Part shown: positions 49,305 to 56,614 of the stretch, piece by piece
Layout: every line of letters starts with the position of its first letter
Position numbering within the stretch: the first letter of the stretch is position 1
Source: Kineococcus gynurae
GTDB lineage: Bacteria; Actinomycetota; Actinomycetes; Actinomycetales; Kineococcaceae
Direction: 5' to 3' (one strand)
Assembly (NCBI RefSeq): GCF_050871315.1
Contig: NZ_JBJLRE010000002.1
Length of the DNA: 64,000 bases
Position numbers and translations under genes: made by a program
Notes under the pieces: model-generated
What the model was told of the DNA's origin: nothing
What the model saw: the letters and a program-made list of their open reading frames with translations, nothing else
Databases searched by the model: none

Positions 49305-50549
49305 GTGACGGTCACCGCCGACCCGCGCCCCCACGTGGGCCCCGGCTACCTCGTGCGCACGGGCGTCCGGCGGGTGCGCGAGCGTCGTCTGGCCGGTGTC
49401 GAGGCGGGGCACCTGCCGCCGGCCACCACCGTCCGACGACTCACCGAGCACCCGCGGGTGCGGGCCGTGACGCTGCGCCCGTCCGCCCGGCACGAGCTCC
49501 CCGTCCCGCCCGGTCTGCGTCGCAGCGACCACCGGGCCTGGTCGTGGGGCGGGGGGGACGTCCCGGCGGAGGTCGCCCTCGACGTCGCGGGGGCCGAGGT
49601 CGCGGGGGAGGACGGGTGGGTGCTGGTCGACGGCGAGCTCGTCGACGACCTGTGGGTCGACGCCTGGTACCCGACGCGTCGTCTCGCCGGCCGCGAACCC
49701 GGGGTGGGGGCGGGGGCGGCCCGGACCGACCTGCCCGGGGTGGCCCGGCTGCCGGGGACGACGGTCAACCTGCTCACGCCGTGGGCGTGGAACTACTACC
49801 ACTTCAGCGTCCAGGGGGCCCCGCGGCTGGGGCTGCTGGAGCAGGCCGGCTGGCTCGAGGACGCGCTCGCCGCCGACACCTGGCTGGTGCCCGACCCGCG
49901 CCACGCCTGGGTCGGGCAGTGGCTGGACCGCATGGGCGTCCCCGTCGACCGCCGCCGCACGCTGCGGCGCGGTGAGCGGGTCGCCGCCGAACGCCTCCTG
50001 GTCACCTCGGTGCCCTCCGCGAACCGGTGGGTCCCGCCCTGGGTGGTCGAGTGGATGCGCCGGACCGTCGACCCGGGCACGGCGCCGGCATCCACCGCAG
50101 GCCCGGGTCGGCGGGTGTTCCTGGACCGTGAACCGCAGGACAAGCGCCGCATCGTCAACCGCGACGAGGTGCTCGCCGTCCTGGCCGAGTTCGACGTGGA
50201 GGTCCTGCGGACGGGCCGTCTCCCGTTGCGCGACGAGGCCGCCGAGGTCGCGGCGGCCGACGTGGTGGTCGCCGTCATCGGGGCCGCCTCGGCCAACCTG
50301 GCGTTCTGCCGACCCGGGACCCGCGTCGTCGAGATCCTGCCCGCCGCCCTCGTCTCGGCGGCCACCGCGAAACTCTGCCGCAGCGCGGGTCTGGACTACG
50401 CCCTGGTCCGGGGCCGGGAACCGTCCCTGCCCTGGCCGCTGCGGTTCCCCGACTCCGACGCCGACGTGGTCGTCGACGCGGAACTGCTGCGCCGACGCCT
50501 GCGGGAGGCGACCGCGGCTCACCCCCCGCTCTCGCGCAGCCGGGCGTAG
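49305..50549 (+). CDS. GT61-family (DUF563) glycosyltransferase
   Basis: The 414-residue protein resembles family 61 glycosyltransferases: WNYYHFSVQGAPRLGLLEQAG (about 165-185), ERLLVTSVPSANRWV, GRRVFLDREPQDKRRIVN and, near the end, GAASANLAFCRPGTRVVEILP, a nucleotide-sugar region. No signal peptide is evident. The acceptor and donor are unknown; GT61 members add sugars to surface polysaccharide or proteins. It is monocistronic, after the glp terminator. The 3' end overlaps the convergent SWIM gene by 31 bases. Confidence 0.77.
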   Translation: MTVTADPRPHVGPGYLVRTGVRRVRERRLAGVEAGHLPPATTVRRLTEHPRVRAVTLRPSARHELPVPPGLRRSDHRAWSWGGGDVPAEVALDVAGAEVAGEDGWVLVDGELVDDLWVDAWYPTRRLAGREPGVGAGAARTDLPGVARLPGTTVNLLTPWAWNYYHFSVQGAPRLGLLEQAGWLEDALAADTWLVPDPRHAWVGQWLDRMGVPVDRRRTLRRGERVAAERLLVTSVPSANRWVPPWVVEWMRRTVDPGTAPASTAGPGRRVFLDREPQDKRRIVNRDEVLAVLAEFDVEVLRTGRLPLRDEAAEVAAADVVVAVIGAASANLAFCRPGTRVVEILPAALVSAATAKLCRSAGLDYALVRGREPSLPWPLRFPDSDADVVVDAELLRRRLREATAAHPPLSRSRA

Positions 50550-51319
50550 AACGGGCGCAACGCGTCGGCCAGACCGTCCCCGCCGGGCCCGAGCAGCGTC
50601 TCGTCGAGGTCGTCGGCGACGGTCCGGCCCGGGGCCCGGCGGGCGAAGGTCAGCTCGGGGACCGGCCCGCCGAGGCGGTGGAAGCGTTCGGGGGCCGGGT
50701 CCGGGCCGGGTTCGGCGGTGCTCTGCCCCGAGGCCGCGGACTCGATGCGCCGCAACAGGTCCGCGACCGGGATCCCGCGCAGCAGGAACAGCAGGGTCGG
50801 GTCCTCGTCCAGACGTTCGGCGAGCACGTACACCGTGGCGGCGGCGTGCTTGCACGGGTCGCCCGCGTCGGGACAGCTGCAGTCGTAGGCCAGGTGCCCG
50901 GCCGCGGGCAGCAGCTCGACCCCGGTCTCGGCCAGCAGGTCCGGCATCGCCCGGGGCACGTCCCCGGCGAACAACGGGGCCAGCAGCAGCGGGTTCTCGA
51001 CCGTCACCGCCACCACCGCCTCGACCTCGGCGGGTGTCCAGCGCCGGACGAGGATCTCCACCAGGTAGGGCCGCGGACGCGACCCCTGCACGCGCGCCGT
51101 CACCGCCCCGGCCCGGGGGCGCAGTTCGGCGACCTGACCGCTGCGGGCGTAGGTGCGGCCCCGCGACAACCGGCCCGCGTCGCGACCGCTCTGCAGCTCG
51201 TCGATGAAACTGCTCGACCACCAGGTCTGCGCGATCCGCCCGCGCCGCGAGGCGAGGGGCGTCCCCGACCCGGGTCGGCGCCGCCCGAACCGTTCGAAAC
51301 CCTCCTCCGGGGCCGCCAC
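50519..51319 (-). CDS. SWIM zinc-finger protein
   Basis: The 266-residue protein has one SWIM zinc finger: YDCSCPDAGDPCKHAAATVYVLAE, with the C-x-C-x(n)-C-x-H pattern (about 145-168). The N-terminal half is basic and contains TWWSSSFIDELQSG and RGRTYARSGQV, a typical companion motif of bacterial SWIM proteins. The C-terminus is rich in acidic and polar residues. The GTG start at 51319 lies 2 bases after the stop of the SNF2 helicase gene, so they are cotranscribed and presumably work together on DNA or RNA. The exact role is unknown. Confidence 0.84.
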   Translation of the reverse strand: MAAPEEGFERFGRRRPGSGTPLASRRGRIAQTWWSSSFIDELQSGRDAGRLSRGRTYARSGQVAELRPRAGAVTARVQGSRPRPYLVEILVRRWTPAEVEAVVAVTVENPLLLAPLFAGDVPRAMPDLLAETGVELLPAAGHLAYDCSCPDAGDPCKHAAATVYVLAERLDEDPTLLFLLRGIPVADLLRRIESAASGQSTAEPGPDPAPERFHRLGGPVPELTFARRAPGRTVADDLDETLLGPGGDGLADALRPFYARLRESGG

Positions 51320-51321
51320 GG

Positions 51322-54300
51322 TCAGTCCCCGACCGCGTCGGCGCCGAGGACGACGAGCTCGCGCAGCGCGTCGTCGTCGAGATCGCCGATCCAGCTCTCC
51401 CCGGCGCCGACGACCGCGCCGGCGAGGTCCTGCTTGCGGGTGATCATCGCGTCGATCCGTTCCTCCACCGTTCCGGCGCAGACGAACTTGCGCACCTGCA
51501 CGCGCCGCTTCTGCCCGATCCGGAAGGCCCGGTCGGTCGCCTGGTCCTCGACGGCCGGGTTCCACCACCGGTCCACGTGCACGACGTGGTTGGCCGCGGT
51601 GAGGTTCAACCCGGTGCCCCCCGCCTTCAGCGACAGGACCATGACCGGGGGACCGGCCGGGTCGGCGAACTCCTCGACCATCCGGTCGCGCCCGGAGCGG
51701 GAGACCCCGCCGTGCAGGAACGCCACCTCCCGCCCGGCCCGCTCGGCCAGGTGCGGGGCCAGCCGGGACCCGAACTCGGCGAACTGGGTGAAGCAGAGCA
51801 CCTTCTCGCCCTCGTCCAGCGCGGCGCCCACCACGTCGTCGAGCAGTTCGAGCTTGCCCGACCGGTGCCGACCGCGGTGCAGCAGTGCCGAACCGTCGGC
51901 CAGGTAGTGCGCCGGGTGGTTGCAGATCTGCTTCAGCCGGGTCAGCGTCGCCAGCACCAGACCCTGCCGGGACACCCCCTCCACCTCGGGTTCGGCCAGG
52001 CGCTTCAGCAACTGCTCGACCACCGCCTGGTAGAGCGCCGCCTGCTCCGGGGTCAGGTTCGCCCGCACGGTCATCTCGATCTTCTCGGGCAGGTCCCCGG
52101 CGACGGTCGGGTCGGTCTTGACCCGGCGCAGCAGGAACGGCCGGGTGAGCGTGGCCAGGCGTCGGGCCGGTTCGGCCTGGCCGAGCTTCTCGATGGGGAC
52201 GGCGAAGGTGTCGCGGAACGCGGCCACCGACCCGAGGATGCCCGGGTTGGCCGTGTCCAGCACCGCCCGCAGGTCCTCCAACCGGTTCTCCACCGGCGTC
52301 CCCGTGAGGGCCACCCGGTGCCCCGCGCGCAGCGCCCGGACCGAGCGCGCGGCACGGGTCGCGGTGTTCTTGACGTGCTGGGCCTCGTCCAGGGCCACGC
52401 GCCGCCACGCGGTCCGGGCCAGGTCCTCGACGTCGCGCACGAGCAGGCCGTAGGTGCACAGCACCAGGTCGTGCCCGGCCGCGGCCCGGTCGAACTCCTC
52501 ACCGCGCGCCCGCTGCGGGCCGTGGTGCAGCAGCACCCTCAGCTCCGGGGTGAACCGGGCCGCCTCGGCCCGCCAGTTGCCGATCACGCTCATCGGGCAG
52601 ATCAGCAGGGTGGGACCGCGCCCGGGGGAGGTCTCGGCCTCGTGCTGCAGCAGCGTCAGCAGCTGCAGCGTCTTGCCCAGCCCCATGTCGTCGGCGAGCA
52701 CCGCCCCCAACCCGGCCGCGGTCATCGCCGCGAGCCAGCTCACCCCCCGGGCCTGGTAGGGCCGCAGCGTCGCCCGCACGCCGCGGGGCGCGGGCAGCGG
52801 GGCCAACCGGTGCTCGGCCGTCCCCGAGAGCAGGTCGCCGAGCACACCCGCCGCCCGCAGGTCGACCACGGGGGCGGGCAGGGCGCGCGAGGACAGCGAC
52901 GCCAGCACGTCGGCCAGGCTGGCCTGACCGGACCCCTTGCGGCGCAGGAACTCGGCGCAGCGTTGCAGCACCTCGGGATCGACCTGCACCCATTCGCCGC
53001 GGAACTGCACGAGCTCCGAGCGCGACTCGACCAGCAGGCTCAGTTCCGCCGGGGTGAGTTCCTCGCCGCCGAGCGCGACCTGCCAGCGGAAGGCGGTGAG
53101 GTCGTCGCGGCGCAGCTGCGGGTCGGTCACCGCTCCCGGTTGCCCGGCGGAGACCGCGAGCGACAGCGTCAGGGCCCGCTTCGTCCACCGCCGCGGCAGC
53201 TGCACCACCACCCCGGCCGCGGTGAGCCGGGGCGCCCCCGTCTCGACCAGGTCCAGCAGCTGCTCCGTCGTCAGGTCCACGTCGGTCCGGTCGTTGCCGG
53301 TGAGCAACCCGCGCAGCGGCGGCCACGCGGTCCCGGCCCGGGTGACGGCGGCCAGGAACACCAGCAACGGGTCCTCGCCCCCACCCGGGCCGCCCGCCGA
53401 CCCGCCCGCCGCCTCGGCCCGGGCCTGCGCGGTGGTGAGCAGGACGCTCGGGTCGTCCACCGGCCGCAACCGGGCCTGCAGCCGCCAGGTCCGGCCCTCC
53501 TCGGGTTCGGCGCCGCCGACCGGCTCGACGACGCGCAGGACCAGGTCGAACCCCGTCGTCTCCCCGCTGCGCTGCCAGTCGCGGACCCGTCGGGCCAGGC
53601 CCGTCAGACCCCCGGCCTCGACCTCCCCGTCGTGGACGAGCGCGTCCACCCAGGCGGTGACCGCGGTCGCCGTCGGCCCGGGAGCCGGACGCACCCCGGC
53701 GCCGACGCGCAGCATCCGCAGGTCGCACAGCGTCGCGACCGCCGCGTCGAGCACGTCCGCGGCCGCGCCCCGGTCTGGGTCCACGACCCGCAGCACCGGC
53801 GGGCAGACCTCGGCCATGGCCGTGCGCCAGCGCTGGAAGCGCTTGTCCGGCAGCGGGATCCACCGCGCTCGGAACCGGCCCGAGCCCACCGGGTCCTCGT
53901 GCAGGTCCGGGACCACCGACCCCGCGGCCACGGCTCCGGCGACCGTGACGGCCAGGTGGGCCAGCCAGCGCAGCCCGTCGCCCGCGGCCGCCGCCGGCAA
54001 CCGGCCGACCTCCTCCAGCACGTCCAGGACGACGGGCCCCAGGACCTCGCTCGTCTCCAGCTCGTGCTCACGCAGCCCGGTGTCGGTCCGCGCCCGCGAC
54101 GTCGAGGCGGTCGCGCGACCCGCCGCGGTCGTCGGCAGCACGAGCCCGATCCGCCGCCGCCGGGCCGCCCCCAGGGCGTGCAGCAGCGTCGGGGTCGGCG
54201 GGCCGCCCAGGGCGGCGAGGGCCGCGAGATCCGGCTCGCGAGCCGGCCCCGGTGCCCGGCGGGGGACCTCGACCCAGAGCAGCAGCGAGTCCTGGGGGCT

Positions 54301-54330
54301 CCAGGCCCCGTGGACCCGTGGTGTCGGCAC
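51322..54330 (-). CDS. SNF2-family DEAD/DEAH-type helicase
   Basis: The 1002-residue protein has an N-terminal bacterial SNF2-associated region (about 1-520) and then a Swi2/Snf2 ATPase: Walker A DDMGLGKTLQLL, LICPMSVIGNWRAEAARF, LDEAQHVKN (motif II as DEAQ), ALTGTPVENRLEDL, then the C-terminal half with VLCFTQFAEFGSRLA, VMVLSLKAGGTGLNLTAANHVVH and DQATDRAFRIGQKR. It moves on double-stranded DNA and likely remodels protein-DNA complexes, for example RNA polymerase. The start is uncertain: GTG 54330 avoids overlap with the ynfA-like gene, GTG 54360 would overlap it. The SWIM gene is directly downstream. Confidence 0.88.
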   Translation of the reverse strand: MPTPRVHGAWSPQDSLLLWVEVPRRAPGPAREPDLAALAALGGPPTPTLLHALGAARRRRIGLVLPTTAAGRATASTSRARTDTGLREHELETSEVLGPVVLDVLEEVGRLPAAAAGDGLRWLAHLAVTVAGAVAAGSVVPDLHEDPVGSGRFRARWIPLPDKRFQRWRTAMAEVCPPVLRVVDPDRGAAADVLDAAVATLCDLRMLRVGAGVRPAPGPTATAVTAWVDALVHDGEVEAGGLTGLARRVRDWQRSGETTGFDLVLRVVEPVGGAEPEEGRTWRLQARLRPVDDPSVLLTTAQARAEAAGGSAGGPGGGEDPLLVFLAAVTRAGTAWPPLRGLLTGNDRTDVDLTTEQLLDLVETGAPRLTAAGVVVQLPRRWTKRALTLSLAVSAGQPGAVTDPQLRRDDLTAFRWQVALGGEELTPAELSLLVESRSELVQFRGEWVQVDPEVLQRCAEFLRRKGSGQASLADVLASLSSRALPAPVVDLRAAGVLGDLLSGTAEHRLAPLPAPRGVRATLRPYQARGVSWLAAMTAAGLGAVLADDMGLGKTLQLLTLLQHEAETSPGRGPTLLICPMSVIGNWRAEAARFTPELRVLLHHGPQRARGEEFDRAAAGHDLVLCTYGLLVRDVEDLARTAWRRVALDEAQHVKNTATRAARSVRALRAGHRVALTGTPVENRLEDLRAVLDTANPGILGSVAAFRDTFAVPIEKLGQAEPARRLATLTRPFLLRRVKTDPTVAGDLPEKIEMTVRANLTPEQAALYQAVVEQLLKRLAEPEVEGVSRQGLVLATLTRLKQICNHPAHYLADGSALLHRGRHRSGKLELLDDVVGAALDEGEKVLCFTQFAEFGSRLAPHLAERAGREVAFLHGGVSRSGRDRMVEEFADPAGPPVMVLSLKAGGTGLNLTAANHVVHVDRWWNPAVEDQATDRAFRIGQKRRVQVRKFVCAGTVEERIDAMITRKQDLAGAVVGAGESWIGDLDDDALRELVVLGADAVGD

Positions 54331-54340
54331 GGGGCCGACC

Positions 54341-54682
54341 CTACGATCCGGTCCCGACACGGGGGGCGTACATGATGATCGCGACCCCGACCAGGCAGAC
54401 CAGCGCGCCCGCGACGTCGTAGCGGTCCGGGCGGAACCCGTCCAGGGCCATGCCCCACAGCAGCGACCCGGCCACGAACACGCCCCCGTAGGCGGCGAGG
54501 ATCCGCCCGAAGTGCGCGTCCGGCTGCAGGGTGGCGGCGAACCCGTAGGCGCCCAGCGCCAGCACCCCGGCCCCGATCCAGATCCAGCCGCGGTGCTCGC
54601 GGACGCCCTGCCAGACGAGCCAGGCCCCGCCGATCTCGAGGAGCGCGGCCAGCACGAACAGGAGGACGGAACGCAGCGGCAC
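54341..54682 (-). CDS. YnfA-family (UPF0060) small membrane protein
   Basis: The 113-residue protein has four hydrophobic helices and YnfA-type features: FVLAALLEIGGAWLVW with the conserved Glu in helix 1, LGAYGFAATLQP, and GRILAAYGGVFVAGSLLWG. YnfA-family proteins are small multidrug resistance-like transporters that act as dimers. The ATG at 54682 is preceded by a GC-rich stretch. It lies just upstream of the SNF2 gene on the same strand and is divergent from kdp. Substrate is unknown. Confidence 0.88.
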   Translation of the reverse strand: MPLRSVLLFVLAALLEIGGAWLVWQGVREHRGWIWIGAGVLALGAYGFAATLQPDAHFGRILAAYGGVFVAGSLLWGMALDGFRPDRYDVAGALVCLVGVAIIMYAPRVGTGS

Positions 54683-54726
54683 CGCCCGACCGTAACGCGG
54701 GGGACGGGGCGGGGTGGTCCACCGGT

Positions 54727-54774
54727 GTCAAGGAACCGTCAGGATCGCGGGCCCGCGCGTCAGGGAACCGTCAG
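54727..54774. promoter_or_regulatory. Paired GTCA-type direct repeats, candidate KdpE operator
   Basis: GTCAAGGAACCGTCAG at 54727-54742 and GTCAGGGAACCGTCAG at 54759-54774 differ by one base. Within each, GTCA recurs at 11-base spacing (54727/54738 and 54759/54770), the helical period typical of OmpR/PhoB-type response-regulator sites. A 12-bp palindrome, CGCGGGCCCGCG, lies between at 54746-54757. The site is 73 bases before the first kdp micro-ORF. Binding by KdpE is inference. Confidence 0.55.
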
Positions 54775-54846
54775 CGTCGGCCACGGTCCCCGTCCGGGGT
54801 GCTGACCTGGTCCGGTCCGTCCTCCCTCTCGACCCTGGAGCTCCCC

Positions 54847-54930
54847 GTGCTGGACGTCGGGCTGATCGCCCTGACCCTCGTCCTCGCGCTCGTCGCGATC
54901 CTGCTCGTCGCCGCGTTGGACGCGCGATGA
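54847..54930 (+). CDS. 27-residue membrane peptide upstream of kdpF
   Basis: GTG 54847, with GGAG 6 bases upstream, opens a 27-codon frame encoding a nearly pure membrane helix, LDVGLIALTLVLALVAILL, and ending ALDAR. The TGA overlaps the kdpF ATG as ATGA, which suggests translational coupling. I do not recognise it; it is not KdpF, which follows. It could be a second small Kdp subunit, a leader peptide that couples translation, or a sensor peptide. Confidence 0.6.
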   Translation: MLDVGLIALTLVLALVAILLVAALDAR

Positions 54931-55016
54931 GCGCCCTGTCCGTCCTCGCCCTGGCGCTCGCGGTCGGCCTCGGCATCTACCTCGTGATCGCCCTGCTGCA
55001 CCCGGAGAAGTTCTGA
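54927..55016 (+). CDS. kdpF: KdpF, small subunit of the potassium-transporting ATPase
   Basis: The 29-residue peptide MSALSVLALALAVGLG... ends with YLVIALLHPEKF, the KdpF signature ([LI]L-x-PE-[KR]F). It is one membrane helix that stabilises the KdpABC complex. The ATG overlaps the end of the 27-residue frame, and its TGA shares its last base with the kdpA ATG (TGATG), so the reading frames are tightly coupled. Confidence 0.9.
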   Translation: MSALSVLALALAVGLGIYLVIALLHPEKF

Positions 55017-56614
55017 TGGGCGAGACCGCCGCCGGACTGGCGCAGATCGGACTGCTGGTGGCCCTGCTGGCCGCGGCGCACGTCCCGCTGGGGGACCTGC
55101 TGGCCCGCACGGCCACCTCCGGGCACCACCTCCGGGTCGAACGGGGCACGTACCGCCTGCTGCGCATCGACCCCGATGCCGATACCCGCTGGAGCCGGTA
55201 CGCGGCCGCGGTCCTGGCGTTCTCGCTCGTGTCCGTGCTGGGGCTCTACGCGCTGCTGCGCCTGCAGGGGGTGCTCCCCGGTTCGCTCGGCCGACCGGGC
55301 ATGGACCCGCTGCTGGCCTGGAACACCGCCGTGTCCTTCGTGACCAACACGAACTGGCAGTCCTACTCCGGTGAGGCGGTGCTCGGGAACCTCGCCCAGA
55401 TGGCCGGTCTCGCGGTGCAGAACTTCCTCTCCGCCGCCGTCGGGCTGGCCGTCGCGTTCGCCCTGGTGCGCGGCTTGGCCGCGCGCGGCACCGGCGGGGT
55501 CGGGAACTTCTTCGTCGACCTGGTCCGCATCCTGCTCCGGATCCTGCTCCCGCTGGCGGCCGTGGCCACGGTCGTCCTCATCGGTCTCGGCGTGGTGCAG
55601 GACCTGCGCGGCGGCGGGCTCGGCGGACCGGTCGCCACCCAGGAGGCGATCAAGCTGCTGGGCACCAACGGGGGCGGTTTCTTCAACGCCAACTCCGCCC
55701 ACCCGCTGGAGAACCCCTCGCCGCTGTCCAACCTGGTCGAGATCTTCCTGCTGCTGGTGATCCCGTTCAGCCTGCCGCGCGCCTACGGCGTGATCGTGGG
55801 CTCCGTGCGCCAGGGACTCGCGGTCGTCGGGGTCATGGCCGTGCTGTGGGGCGTGTCCGTGGCGCTCACCACCTGGGCGCAGGTCGCCCGCGGCACCCTG
55901 GAGGGGCAGGAGGTGCGGTTCGGGACCTGGGGTTCGGCGCTGTTCGCGGCCAGCACCACGGCCACCTCCACGGGTGCGGTGAACTCCATGCACGACAGCT
56001 TCTCCGCCGCCGGCGGGGGAGTGGTGCTGCTGAACATGCTGCTCGGTGAGGTCTCCCCGGGCGGTGTCGGGTCGGGTCTGTACGGGATGCTGGTCCTGGC
56101 GATCCTCACGGTGTTCCTGGCCGGCCTCATGGTCGGGCGGACCCCGGAGTTCCTGGGGAAGAAGATCGGCCGGCGTGAGATGACCCTGGTCTCGCTCTAC
56201 CTGCTCGTCACCCCCTTCGTGGTCCTGGTCGGCACCGCCCTCGCGCTCTCCTCCGACGCCACCCGCGCGGCCCTGCTGAACAGCGGCCCGCACGGCCTCA
56301 CCGAGATGCTCTACGCCTTCGCCTCGGCGGGGAACAACAACGGCAGCGCGTTCGCCGGCCTCGGCGCGAACACCCCGTTCTTCAACCTGGCCCTCGGGCT
56401 GGCCATGGCGGTCGGGCGGTTCGTGCCGCTCGTGCTCGTGCTGGCCCTGGCCGGCGCCTTCGCGGGGAGTTCCCCGACCGCGCCGACCCCCGGGACCCTC
56501 TCGACCCGGTCGGTCACCTTCTCCGGCCTGCACCTCGTGGTCGTCGTCGTGACGACGGCCCTCACCTTCCTCCCGGCCCTCTCCCTGGGCCCCGTCGCGG
56601 AGTCGCTCCTGTGA
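55016..56614 (+). CDS. kdpA: Potassium-transporting ATPase subunit KdpA
   Basis: The 532-residue channel-like subunit has about ten membrane helices and the four selectivity-filter loops of the Trk/Ktr-type family: TNTNWQSYSGE, GTNGGGFFNANSAHPLENP, STTATSTGAVNSMHDSF and SAGNNNGSAFAGL. It binds and translocates K+. ATG 55016 overlaps the kdpF stop, and the TGA overlaps the kdpB GTG. The full-length protein and intact filter indicate a working high-affinity uptake system. Confidence 0.96.
   Translation: MGETAAGLAQIGLLVALLAAAHVPLGDLLARTATSGHHLRVERGTYRLLRIDPDADTRWSRYAAAVLAFSLVSVLGLYALLRLQGVLPGSLGRPGMDPLLAWNTAVSFVTNTNWQSYSGEAVLGNLAQMAGLAVQNFLSAAVGLAVAFALVRGLAARGTGGVGNFFVDLVRILLRILLPLAAVATVVLIGLGVVQDLRGGGLGGPVATQEAIKLLGTNGGGFFNANSAHPLENPSPLSNLVEIFLLLVIPFSLPRAYGVIVGSVRQGLAVVGVMAVLWGVSVALTTWAQVARGTLEGQEVRFGTWGSALFAASTTATSTGAVNSMHDSFSAAGGGVVLLNMLLGEVSPGGVGSGLYGMLVLAILTVFLAGLMVGRTPEFLGKKIGRREMTLVSLYLLVTPFVVLVGTALALSSDATRAALLNSGPHGLTEMLYAFASAGNNNGSAFAGLGANTPFFNLALGLAMAVGRFVPLVLVLALAGAFAGSSPTAPTPGTLSTRSVTFSGLHLVVVVVTTALTFLPALSLGPVAESLL

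Noticed and set aside
51290..51300. GTTCGAA-type sequence as a tRNA T-arm
   Set aside because: It is inside the SWIM gene, with no cloverleaf around it. Similar hits elsewhere were also inside genes; no tRNA was found.
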